DNA of 64,000 bases from Chryseobacterium sp. HSC-36S06 (GCF_024171485.1 NZ_JALJZX010000002.1:558001-622000), one strand, 5' to 3'. Positions 40,827-48,184 are shown, counted from the stretch's first letter. Numbers and translations are program-made. The notes: generated by a model from the sequence alone, not told the origin.

Positions 40827-41751
40827 ATTGGGCAGTATTTTCTTCTGCCTCTTCCATGAGTTTCAGGTAGGTCATGTATCGTGTTTCCTCGATTTCGCCG
40901 GTTTCAAGCTGATTAAGGACGGCGCATTTCGGTTCGTTGATGTGCATGCAGTTGTGGAATTTACAGTCTCTTCCCACCCTGAAAATCTCAGGAAAGTAAT
41001 GCTGTATTTCTTCCTTCTCCACATCAATCATGGCAAATTCCCTTACGCCTGGAGTATCAATAACACTTCCGCCAAAGTCCCAGAAATGCATCTGTGCAAA
41101 GGTTGTGGTGTGCTTTCCTTTGAGTTGTGAAGATGAAATTTCTGAAGTTTTAAGATTTAAATCCGGCTGCAGCGCATTGACCAGAGTTGATTTACCGCTT
41201 CCGGAATGCCCGAAAAATACCGAAACCTGATCTTTGATGATGCCCTGAAGTATTTCTAAATTGAGTCTGGAATAGGATGAAATCTCTAAAGTCTGATACC
41301 CGATATTTTGGTACAACGCCTCAATATTCTGAACAATTTCTTTGTCATCACTGCTTAAGACATCCATTTTATTGAAAAGGATGAGCGGCTTAATGTTATA
41401 AGCTTCGCAGCATGCGAGGAAGCGGTCCAGAAATCCAAGGGAGGTTTCCGGGAATCTTAACGTATAAATAAAGCAGGCGATATCTATATTCGAAGCAATG
41501 ATATGGGCTTCTTTCGATAGGTTGACCGACTTGCGGATCAGGTAATTCTTTTTCGGTTCAATCTTCGTAATCCACGCGACCTCATCCTGCTCCAGAGAGA
41601 ACTCAACCCTATCGCCTACCGCCAGCGGATTGGTCAGTCTGGTTTTAATAAGTTTGAATTTACCACGGATTCTGGCTTCAAAGAATCTTCCGGTTTCCTG
41701 TTCTAAAACCTGGTACCAGCTTCCCGTAGATTTGGTGATAAGACCCTTCAT
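40825..41751 (-). CDS. rsgA: ribosome small-subunit-dependent GTPase A
   Basis: A circularly permuted GTPase that acts late in 30S ribosome assembly. The 308 aa carry an N-terminal OB fold (about 1-70), G4 LILFNKMDVL before G1 GHSGSGKSTLVNAL, G3 DTPG, and a C-terminal zinc module with Cys/His ligands (CKFHNCMHINEPKC). Its start overlaps the end of the Fic gene by 4 bp (ATGA), which indicates translational coupling. Confidence 0.95.
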   Translation of the reverse strand: MKGLITKSTGSWYQVLEQETGRFFEARIRGKFKLIKTRLTNPLAVGDRVEFSLEQDEVAWITKIEPKKNYLIRKSVNLSKEAHIIASNIDIACFIYTLRFPETSLGFLDRFLACCEAYNIKPLILFNKMDVLSSDDKEIVQNIEALYQNIGYQTLEISSYSRLNLEILQGIIKDQVSVFFGHSGSGKSTLVNALQPDLNLKTSEISSSQLKGKHTTTFAQMHFWDFGGSVIDTPGVREFAMIDVEKEEIQHYFPEIFRVGRDCKFHNCMHINEPKCAVLNQLETGEIEETRYMTYLKLMEEAEENTAQ

Positions 41752-42536
41752 CTGTTATTATTGATTATTGCATTTGCTGACATAAGCATAAAATCTAAAG
41801 ATTTTGAGAAATCGGTGTCTTCATACTCAAATCCTGTTTTTCTAAGATTTTTATAGTAGATGGAAAGATCCTGATAGTAATTCTTCTCAGTCTGAAGAGC
41901 GAAACCCTTTTCATTAAAATGGGATACTAAAAACCACTTTTCCAGCAGTCTCCCCGCACGGCCGTTACCATCATAAAAAGGGTGAATTTTCACGAACCAG
42001 AAATGGATCTGTGAACTGTAGTATAAGACTTCGAACTCATCTAAATCCAAAGATAACACAATTTTAATATCATGAAAGAGCTTATCAATTTCACTTTTTA
42101 CGAGACCCGGATCTGTAGCTGAATACTCGATCCTGCCAGCCGAATTCATTACTACCATCGGGGAATTTCGCAGCAGACCCTGCTGCGATTTCGGCAGCAA
42201 ATTTCGGGTTAATATCGCATGTGCATCCAGGAAATAATTGAGGTTCAGCTCTTTTGTTTTCAGCAGTTCGTAGGCTGCAAACAAATCATTCGCCCTCAGA
42301 GTATAGTCCGGTTTAAACTCTACTTTTAAGAATTTATGTTTCAAAAAACTGTCGAGTTCTATGTCTTCACCTTCAATTTTAGAAGAAAAAACAGAGGAAA
42401 CAGCATTGTAAAAATCAAAATAATCTACCTCAATTTCAGAATCGCCTGCATCATTTATTGAATCGAGCAACCGGTCGCCGATTTCATTCCTGAAAGCTTC
42501 CAACAACTCATCACTCAATAATTCAAAACCGCTCAT
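41748..42536 (-). CDS. Fic-domain protein, probable AMP-transferase
   Basis: The 262 aa protein has the canonical Fic motif HPFYDGNGRAGR near residue 180, whose His is catalytic. An N-terminal inhibitory-helix motif SSKIEGE (pattern [S/T]xxxE[G/N]) near residue 51 makes it a self-inhibited class II Fic protein. Such proteins usually add AMP to a target protein. The gene starts 3 nt after the DAHP synthase/chorismate mutase gene and overlaps rsgA by 4 bp, so it sits inside a core operon. No antitoxin gene is present. Target unknown. Confidence 0.88.
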   Translation of the reverse strand: MSGFELLSDELLEAFRNEIGDRLLDSINDAGDSEIEVDYFDFYNAVSSVFSSKIEGEDIELDSFLKHKFLKVEFKPDYTLRANDLFAAYELLKTKELNLNYFLDAHAILTRNLLPKSQQGLLRNSPMVVMNSAGRIEYSATDPGLVKSEIDKLFHDIKIVLSLDLDEFEVLYYSSQIHFWFVKIHPFYDGNGRAGRLLEKWFLVSHFNEKGFALQTEKNYYQDLSIYYKNLRKTGFEYEDTDFSKSLDFMLMSANAIINNNR

Positions 42537-42539
42537 TGT

Positions 42540-43607
42540 TTAAATATTATTCTGAATTTCAATCGACTCCTCGTGGATGGCTTTGAAAACCTTTTCGATG
42601 AATTCCTGAGACATTCCTGTTTCATCTGCTTTCTGGTTGGCGTACTCGGTGATCACTCTCCAGCGGTCTGGCTGAAAGATGGCGATATTATTGTCCTTTT
42701 TCAATGTTCCGATTTTTTCTGAAATCTTCATTCTGTGAGAAAGCAGTTCAATGAGCTGGAAATCGAGATCGGAAATCAGCGTACGGTGACGCCCCATTTC
42801 ATCATCAAAGACCGAAATATCGGAGTTTCTGATCTGTAAATTGCTGATCAGTTCTGCGAGAACTTCCGGTGTAATCTGCTGCGAGGCATCGCTCCAGGCA
42901 TCGTCCGGAGTGCAGTGTGTTTCGATAATCATTCCCTGATAGCCGACGTTTAATGCTTCCTGAGCGATTCCGGCCAGGCCTGTTCTGTTACCGCAGATAT
43001 GCGACGGGTCTACCAACATCGGAATATTGGGAAACTGGTTCTTAAAATCCAGTGCAATCTGCCAGTTCGGGATATTTCTGTATTTTGTTTTCTGATAGGT
43101 TGAAAAACCACGGTGTATTGCTCCAAGGTTTTTAACGTCCTGACCTAAAAGTCTTTCGAGGGCGCCAATCCATAAGGCAAGATCGGGGTTTACAGGATTC
43201 TTTACCAATACCGGTTTGTCGGTTCCTTTCAGTGCTTCAGCTATTTCCTGAACGGTGAAAGGATTTACGGTTGAACGTGCACCAATCCATAGAATATCTA
43301 CATCAGCCTCCAAAGCAGCAGCTACATGATGGGCGTTGGCCACTTCGGTAGCGGTTCTGAAGCCGTATTCTTCCTTTACTTTTTTCAGCCAGTTGAGACC
43401 GATAACTCCTACTCCTTCGAAACCGTTGGGTTTCGTTCTGGGTTTCCAGATTCCTGCTCGGAAAACGGGAACCGGTGCGCTGGATTCCTTGATTCTTCGG
43501 GCAGTTTCAAGCATCTGCGATTCGCTTTCGGCGCTGCATGGGCCGGCTATCATTAAAGGGCTGGAAAAATCCTGAAGCCAGCTGTTTTCTAAATTTTGTA
43601 AGTCCAT
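42540..43607 (-). CDS. bifunctional DAHP synthase / chorismate mutase
   Basis: The 355 aa fusion has an N-terminal DAHP synthase of the KDO8P-synthase-like type (about 1-265: MIAGPCSAESESQ, FRAGIWKPRTKPNGFEG, VDPSHICGNR) and a C-terminal AroQ-type chorismate mutase (about 270-355: MGRHRTLISDLDFQLIELLSHRMKISEKIG). It makes DAHP, the first shikimate-pathway step, and rearranges chorismate to prephenate. In relatives the mutase part also mediates feedback control. A perfect 18-bp palindrome lies 15 nt upstream of the start. The gene is downstream of dnaX and upstream of the Fic gene in one operon. Confidence 0.93.
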   Translation of the reverse strand: MDLQNLENSWLQDFSSPLMIAGPCSAESESQMLETARRIKESSAPVPVFRAGIWKPRTKPNGFEGVGVIGLNWLKKVKEEYGFRTATEVANAHHVAAALEADVDILWIGARSTVNPFTVQEIAEALKGTDKPVLVKNPVNPDLALWIGALERLLGQDVKNLGAIHRGFSTYQKTKYRNIPNWQIALDFKNQFPNIPMLVDPSHICGNRTGLAGIAQEALNVGYQGMIIETHCTPDDAWSDASQQITPEVLAELISNLQIRNSDISVFDDEMGRHRTLISDLDFQLIELLSHRMKISEKIGTLKKDNNIAIFQPDRWRVITEYANQKADETGMSQEFIEKVFKAIHEESIEIQNNI

Positions 43608-43621
43608 TGGAATATTAGTTG

Positions 43622-43639
43622 GTCAACATCGATGTTGAC
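43622..43639. promoter_or_regulatory. perfect 18-bp palindrome between dnaX and the DAHP synthase gene
   Basis: GTCAACATC followed by its exact reverse complement GATGTTGAC, in the 43-nt gap. No T-run follows, so it is not a normal terminator. It could be an operator or an RNA hairpin in the leader. Confidence 0.5.
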
Positions 43640-43650
43640 GCCGTTTTGTT

Positions 43651-44261
43651 TTAATTTAAATCAAATTTGAAGATCTCATCTAAATCCTTTAAAAGAGGAT
43701 TAATTTCAGCAAATTTATCGAAAATCTTCCGTTTGGTGATGATTTCTTTCTTCAGGCTGGTATCATTTTTATATTCGATGGTGATATTGAAATGATTTAC
43801 CTTGTGCATGAAATGGTTGAAGAAGTCTGCCCTCACCTTTTCAAATTCTATTTTCGCAGATTCTGAAGGATAAGTGACCTCGACGATATCCTCACCTTTT
43901 TTCTGCAGTCTGAAGGAACTGATCGCGCTGTAAATGATGATGTCTTTGCGCTGAAGATCTTTGAGGAACTGCTCCCACTCCTTCTGCAAGTCGGTCTCTG
44001 TAAAGTGGTTGCTTGGGAGCGTTTCTTTTGCGGTGGTAACCGGTTTTTCCTCTTCCACTTCAGTTTTGTTCAAAACTGCGCTGATGCTGAATTTGGAGGA
44101 TACCTTACGGGCTGCAATGGGCGCGGCGGTTTTTACGATTACGGGAGGAGCTTCCCTGGGAATTTCTTCTGAAGCGGCCGGTTTGGGTTCTGATTTCGGG
44201 AGTTGGGTGGTTGGAGCTGCAGTTTTAAGAAGCGGCGCTACTATCAGATACTTTTTTTTTT
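43651..44261 (-). CDS. dnaX: tau-specific C-terminal part of DnaX, reached by -1 frameshift
   Basis: This frame is open from the A10 run (44252-44261) to the stop at 43651. It encodes KKKYLIVAPLLKT, then a Pro/Ala/Lys-rich linker (LPKSEPKPAASEEIP), then a conserved C-terminal domain of about 140 aa (SISAVLNKTEVEEEKP onward, LQKEWEQFLKDLQ, FEKVRADFFNHF). That is the usual tau tail binding polymerase and helicase. It has no promoter or convincing start of its own. Reading it requires a -1 shift from the upstream frame at the A run, or a one-base difference in the run. Confidence 0.8.
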
Positions 44262-45329
44262 AACCTCAGTTCCTGCGGCTGTCAGAGACGAAAGCTGCAT
44301 TAAAGCAATTTCTACCGTCAGTCTCGGGTTCTTTGAGTTTTTGTAGTTGATGTCCGCATGGTTGCAGATTTCAATCGCATCAATCAACTGCTGTGCGTTC
44401 CATTTTTTGCTCTGTTCAGAGAATCTTGCTTTGGTTTTGTCGCCTACTTCAATCAGGTTTAACGTATGAGGATTCTGCGCCATCATCAAATCACGGAAAT
44501 GGCTGCCCAATCCTGCAATGAAGATATGCGCGTCAAAACCTTTTTTCACAATCTCGTTGAAGGCGAAAAGCACATCTGGAATCCGGTTTTCATGCGCCAG
44601 ATCTACGATGTTGAGATACTGGTCGTAATCAAGAATATTGAGGACCTCGGTGGCTTTGGCGAGGGTAATGTTTTTCTGGGTAAATGTAGATAGCCTGTCG
44701 AAGATGGAAAGCGCGTCGCGCAGTGCACCGTCCGCTTTCTGGGCAATCAGGTAGAGGGCATCATCTTCATAAGTGATGTTTTCCTTTGCCGCGATGTTTT
44801 TCAGGTGACTCTGAATGTCTTCAATCGTAATTCTTTTGAAATCGTAAATCTGACAACGGGACAGAATGGTAGGAATGATCTTGTGCTTCTCTGTCGTCGC
44901 AAGGATAAAGATCGCGTGTGCAGGCGGTTCTTCAAGTGTCTTCAGGAAAGCGTTGAACGCCGCTGAGGACAACATGTGCACCTCATCAATGATATAAATC
45001 TTGTACTTCCCTACCTGTGGGGCAAAACGCACCTGATCCGTCAGTTCGCGGATGTCTTCCACAGAGTTGTTGGAAGCGGCATCGAGTTCGAAGATGTTGT
45101 AGGCAAAGCCGTCTTCGGAAGTGGAACCGTCGCGTTCGTTGATCTTACGGGCCAGGATTCTCGCACAGGTGGTTTTACCCACCCCTCTAGGACCGCAAAA
45201 CAAGAGCGCCTGGGCTAACTGGTTTTCTTCAATGGCGTGTTCGAGCGTATCTGTAATGTGCGCCTGCCCCACGACAGTATCGAACTCCTGGGGGCGGTAT
45301 TTTCTTGCAGAAACGACGAAATTTTCCAT
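44244..45329 (-). CDS. dnaX: DNA polymerase III gamma subunit (gamma frame of DnaX)
   Basis: The clamp-loader ATPase. The 361 aa in frame 0 contain domains I-III: Walker A GPRGVGKTT near residue 45, Walker B IIDEVHML, the SRC sensor-1 motif LSRCQIYDF, and sensor 2 in GALRDALS. The usual four-Cys zinc module after Walker A is missing (KINERDGSTSEDGFAYNIFE), as seems common in flavobacteria. The frame ends KKKSI-stop, two codons after a run of ten A. The tau tail continues in the -1 frame. Promoter box at 45334-45341 (minus). Confidence 0.93.
   Translation of the reverse strand: MENFVVSARKYRPQEFDTVVGQAHITDTLEHAIEENQLAQALLFCGPRGVGKTTCARILARKINERDGSTSEDGFAYNIFELDAASNNSVEDIRELTDQVRFAPQVGKYKIYIIDEVHMLSSAAFNAFLKTLEEPPAHAIFILATTEKHKIIPTILSRCQIYDFKRITIEDIQSHLKNIAAKENITYEDDALYLIAQKADGALRDALSIFDRLSTFTQKNITLAKATEVLNILDYDQYLNIVDLAHENRIPDVLFAFNEIVKKGFDAHIFIAGLGSHFRDLMMAQNPHTLNLIEVGDKTKARFSEQSKKWNAQQLIDAIEICNHADINYKNSKNPRLTVEIALMQLSSLTAAGTEVKKKSI
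44252..44261 (-). other. A10 slippery run in dnaX
   Basis: The coding strand reads GTT-AAA-AAA-AAA-AGT-ATC-TGA in frame 0. A -1 slip on the ten A gives AAA-AAA-AAG-TAT-CTG and stays open for about 200 codons. The site and the nearby gamma stop mirror the dnaX slippage sites of E. coli (ribosomal) and Thermus (transcriptional). Confidence 0.7.
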
Positions 45330-45333
45330 TGGT

Positions 45334-45341
45334 CAAAAATA
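45334..45341 (-). promoter_or_regulatory. -7 box (TATTTTTG) of the dnaX operon
   Basis: Reverse-strand TATTTTTG, 4 nt before the dnaX ATG at 45329, so the leader is nearly absent. Confidence 0.5.
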
Positions 45342-45667
45342 GGGAAATAATTGAGATGATAAAATAATTGGGAGAAATTATTGAGGGAAAATGACGGAAG
45401 TTTTTTGCAGTGAACCTGCGGTTATTTTACCATGCAGTTGGTTCTGGTCCGGTTCGGGAAATGTAATTGTGGGGACATATGTTACCCTTTCCTTTGACTT
45501 TCCTTTAAACTGAGTTATATGATGTTGTTCTGTATACTGAAGCATATTTCCGGTGATGTTGTTGCAGGTTTCTTGCGGAGTTGTTGCGGAGTTCTTGCCA
45601 AAAAGGGTGTTTTTTGGGAAGCGGCGGCAAGGATTCACGAAGGAGAGTGCAAGAAAGGTCGTTGTTT

Positions 45668-45840
45668 TTTATCTTAAGTTCTTTTGCCTTGATGCAAAAG
45701 AACGAAAAAATCAATACTGGATCTTTTCGCTAAAAAATCACAATTATTTCAACAAAATCCCCAAACTCGGGCGGAAAAGTAAGTGTCGCTTCGATTATAG
45801 ATTTATGCCGCCACTCAAACAGTGGGGATTTTTATGCGGG
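45668..45840. repeat. hairpin-rich intergenic repeat element
   Basis: First hairpin: perfect 10-bp stem GTTCTTTTGC (45678-45687)/GCAAAAGAAC (45694-45703), loop CTTGAT. Second, nested: AAAATCCCCA (45754-45763)/TGGGGATTTT (45823-45832), enclosing GGCGG (45770-45774)/CCGCC (45808-45812). From memory, similar TTTTGCCTTGATGCAAAA elements recur between genes in many Bacteroidota genomes. Only one copy is in this window. Confidence 0.55.
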
Positions 45841-45875
45841 GGATGTTGACAGGATCGGAGGTGAAATAATTGTAA

Positions 45876-45907
45876 TTTTTCTTAACGCAAAAATCTCCTA
45901 GGTCGTT
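45876..45907 (+). repeat. direct repeat copy 1 (TTAACGCAAAAATCTCC...)
   Basis: 32 nt differing at one base from copy 2 at 46001-46032. A third, shorter copy is at 46146-46167. Confidence 0.75.
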
Positions 45908-46000
45908 TCAGCAATATTTAGAAGCGTTGCACTGCGAGAAAGCAAAAGTATGGTTTGGGAAATCAGCGAAATCTGTGAATCAGCGAGGGCTTAAAGGCAG

Positions 46001-46032
46001 TTTTTCTTAACGCAAAAATCTCCCAGGTCGTT
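46001..46032 (+). repeat. direct repeat copy 2
   Basis: 31 of 32 bases match copy 1. Start-to-start distance is 125 bp. Confidence 0.75.
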
Positions 46033-46145
46033 ATTCAACTCATTAAATCCGATCATCAGCGTTATCAGGAAAATTAGCGAGAGATTAATATACTTACTTT
46101 TTGCTTCATTTTTTTCTTTGTTTGAACCCTGCCTTTGAGAATCTC

Positions 46146-46167
46146 CTAACGCAAAAATCTCCGAGGT
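46146..46167 (+). repeat. direct repeat copy 3 (short)
   Basis: CTAACGCAAAAATCTCCGAGGT matches the core of copies 1 and 2 except for the variable base before AGGT and the first base. Confidence 0.65.
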
Positions 46168-46357
46168 AGGAAAAGCTGGTGCTAAAATGTAAAGATTGCC
46201 GCTTTTTTCCAAAAATTTCCAATAAGGGAAAGAAAAGGGCAGTTTTGTCCATTTACGGGAAAACTGCTGTTCTCAGGCAACATGAGGTAAACGCACAGTA
46301 TGACAGGGATTTTCAAAGGAAACAGCAGCCTGAGGAAAGAAATGAATGACAAGTTTC

Positions 46358-46434
46358 TATATCCTTTGTATATCCTTTGTCTAACCGTAGTATATCCATT
46401 CTATATCCGCTGTATATACACTGTCCGTATACTG
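46358..46434 (+). repeat. 11-bp-period imperfect tandem array, seven units
   Basis: Units: TATATCCTTTG twice, TCTAACCGTAG, TATATCCATTC, TATATCCGCTG, TATATACACTG, TCCGTATACTG. The period is exactly 11 bp with no gaps. The unit length is close to one DNA helical turn and is not a multiple of three, so it is not a protein repeat. It ends about 110 bp before the promoter of the next gene. Confidence 0.7.
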
Positions 46435-46545
46435 TTCGATGTTGGGAGTCTAGGAGGGTTATCACAAAACGTCTGAAATTGACAAACACTAAGACCAGAA
46501 ATAATTAGAATGAATAAAATCTGGTTGCCAACGGGAGAACTTTTG

Positions 46546-46553
46546 TATATTTG
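46546..46553 (+). promoter_or_regulatory. -33/-7 promoter of the DUF6624 gene (-7 TATATTTG)
   Basis: Perfect -7 box with a TTG at 46525-46527 at 18-bp spacing, one of the best two-part matches in the window. A TTG in frame at 46551 overlaps it and is not the start. Confidence 0.65.
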
Positions 46554-46577
46554 AGAGTTTTCTGCTATCTAAACAAA

Positions 46578-47132
46578 ATGCGGTTATTAAACATTTTAAT
46601 ACTAATAATTTTGACGACTTTCACACTAAATTGTGAAAGGAAAAACAAACATTCAGCAATCAGAGAAACTTTGGAAAAAGTCCTAAAGGCTGACCAAAGA
46701 TTTAGAAATCCATATATTCCCGCGAAACAAAATCCAATTGATAGACGAAATACAAAAATTGTGACTCAAATTATTGATAGCTTAGGTTGGCTCGGGAAAG
46801 ACGAAATTGGAAATGATGCAAATCTTGCTTTATTTTTGGTTATTCAGCACACTGATAAACTTTCAACAATGGAAAAATATCTCGCTAAAATAAAAGTAGC
46901 GGCTAAGATTAACAAAGCAGATAAAAGACAGGTTGCATATTTGACAGACAGAGTTGAACTAATAAATGGAAGAAAGCAAATTTATGGAACACAATTAACT
47001 TTCGACAAAAATGGAAATGCATTTATTGACAATGTTATTGATCCCGGAAAAGTTAATGAAAGACGGAAAAAAATGGGAATGGAAGCTATAGAGGAATATT
47101 TAAAAGTTGTAGACTCAGATTCAAAAAGATAA
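46578..47132 (+). CDS. DUF6624-family lipoprotein
   Basis: The 184 aa protein has a signal and lipobox (LTTFTLNC). The DUF6624 pattern is clear: IVTQIIDSLGWLGKDEIGNDANLALFLVIQHTD, QVAYLTDRVELINGRKQIYGTQ, and a C-terminal VNERRKKMGMEAIEEYLK. The function of DUF6624 is unknown. Such proteins are often scattered accessory genes in Bacteroidota. A distant relative lies at 48304. The ATG at 46578 is set by the promoter. Confidence 0.75.
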   Translation: MRLLNILILIILTTFTLNCERKNKHSAIRETLEKVLKADQRFRNPYIPAKQNPIDRRNTKIVTQIIDSLGWLGKDEIGNDANLALFLVIQHTDKLSTMEKYLAKIKVAAKINKADKRQVAYLTDRVELINGRKQIYGTQLTFDKNGNAFIDNVIDPGKVNERRKKMGMEAIEEYLKVVDSDSKR

Positions 47133-47174
47133 AAAGGGACAGCAGATAACAGTGTATTTCTATCAGCGCGGCTG

Positions 47175-47230
47175 AAGTTTACATCATGAAGATTTTCACT
47201 AATTGTCCTTTTAGTTATATGTACAAAAAT
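47175..47230 (+). repeat. shared upstream element, copy 1
   Basis: 56 nt, 49 of them identical without gaps to the copy at 50927-50982. Contains a weak -7 box TATATGTA (47216-47223). Flanked by CGGCTG (47169-47174) and CAGCCG (47243-47248), which can pair. Lies upstream of the gene at 47280. Confidence 0.7.
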
Positions 47231-47279
47231 TAGTGAAATATACAGCCGTTAGACGTAATAACAACACATACCGTTTGAT

Positions 47280-48167
47280 ATGAAAACACTACAACTCTTT
47301 TTCATTTTCATTTTTTCTGTTAGCTTTTCGCAGGAGAATACTATTTTTGACAGACTTTCTGCTTTGAATAATAACGGGAAGATTTGGTATAATATTGATG
47401 GTTACAGTGTGACGAGCGAAACATTTAATACTGCATTTGATGAGAAAGGTCTGAAAAAGATTTTCAGGAAACACCAGATACAGGAATCAGATGCTAAGGT
47501 AAAAAACAACCAGATCAGGTATAATAATCTCTCTGTAACAAAGAAGCAAAAGATTACGGACGATAATTTTCAAACGGACACTTATTATGTCGTGGAAACT
47601 CCTGATAAAAAGACGAATGTTATTTGGTTTATCAAAAATGGTACACCAGATAAGAAAACCGAAGAGCAATTAGTTAACGCCATTATTGACAATAATATTC
47701 CGGATCAAAACTTTGTTTCTATGGAAATTGGTTCGATTGATTTTGCAGGAAGAAGTGTTGAACTGGGAAACAGGTGTTACTGGACTTTTCTGAATACCGT
47801 TCAATGTCCATATTCAGGAGAAATGAACTGGAGTATTCACAGGACGCTGCAGGATGCAAAAGAATCAGTTGAAAACCAACTTAACGTCACGAAATCAAGA
47901 AAGGGAGGAAAGGTTACCTCTGAAGAACTTGTAGATCTCCAATTTGAGGGCGTTCCCACAAAAGCGAAGAAAGTGGTTTATGATTTCACAGGGCTGACCT
48001 CTGCATTAGCCGGAATGTCGGGTGGAAAATCGCTGACCATTTATTATATCGCAGAAAACATCAGAAACAAAAACGTGAGCTGTGTGATGAGTTTCTGGAA
48101 TAATGATCAGATTAATTCCGAAACTAAGCTTCCGGCGCTTTTAGAAAAGTTTATTACGGTGAATTAA
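47280..48167 (+). CDS. hypothetical secreted protein
   Basis: The 295 aa protein has a Sec signal peptide (MKTLQLFFIFIFSVSFSQ). No family recognised. The mature part has conserved-looking segments such as GSIDFAGRSVELGNRCYWTFLNTVQCPYSGEMNWSIHRT and FTGLTSALAGMSGGKSLTIYYIAE, and three Cys. It is probably periplasmic or surface exposed. It is preceded by copy 1 of the shared upstream element and stands alone. The first and last genes of the island are similarly isolated. Confidence 0.7.
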   Translation: MKTLQLFFIFIFSVSFSQENTIFDRLSALNNNGKIWYNIDGYSVTSETFNTAFDEKGLKKIFRKHQIQESDAKVKNNQIRYNNLSVTKKQKITDDNFQTDTYYVVETPDKKTNVIWFIKNGTPDKKTEEQLVNAIIDNNIPDQNFVSMEIGSIDFAGRSVELGNRCYWTFLNTVQCPYSGEMNWSIHRTLQDAKESVENQLNVTKSRKGGKVTSEELVDLQFEGVPTKAKKVVYDFTGLTSALAGMSGGKSLTIYYIAENIRNKNVSCVMSFWNNDQINSETKLPALLEKFITVN

Positions 48168-48184
48168 ATAATGAATGGTGAAAC

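Larger units (their letters stand above)
45342..46545. other. 1.2-kb non-coding, repeat-rich region
   Basis: No open frame here has a convincing start, promoter or protein-like composition. The minus-strand frame at 45378-45638 (86 codons) is the longest and is not recognised. Contents from left to right: a G/T-rich stretch (45540-45660), a hairpin-rich repeat element (45668-45840), three copies of a short direct repeat (45876-46167), an 8-bp stem GCAGTTTT/AAAACTGC (46239-46267) with crossing pairings, and an 11-bp-period array (46358-46434). It looks like an accumulation site for intergenic repeats between core dnaX and the accessory genes. Confidence 0.6.

Noticed and set aside
43961-44263. 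Plus-strand open frame opposite the dnaX linker
   Set aside because: It is the antisense of the Pro/Ala-rich tau linker, whose composition keeps the other strand open.
44244-45329. dnaX as a broken pseudogene
   Set aside because: Both frames are intact, join at a classic slippery run and together give all expected DnaX domains. Slippage or a homopolymer miscall explains this better than decay of an essential gene.
45378-45638. 86-codon minus-strand open frame near dnaX
   Set aside because: No recognised family, no promoter, several overlapping frames in the same stretch, and repeat-rich surroundings. Most likely non-coding.
45553-45849. 98-codon plus-strand open frame
   Set aside because: It runs through the hairpin-rich repeat element, so its codons are explained by the repeat rather than by a protein.
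46358-46434. Possible CRISPR array
   Set aside because: Units are 11 bp with no spacers, and no cas gene is present. It is a simple tandem repeat.
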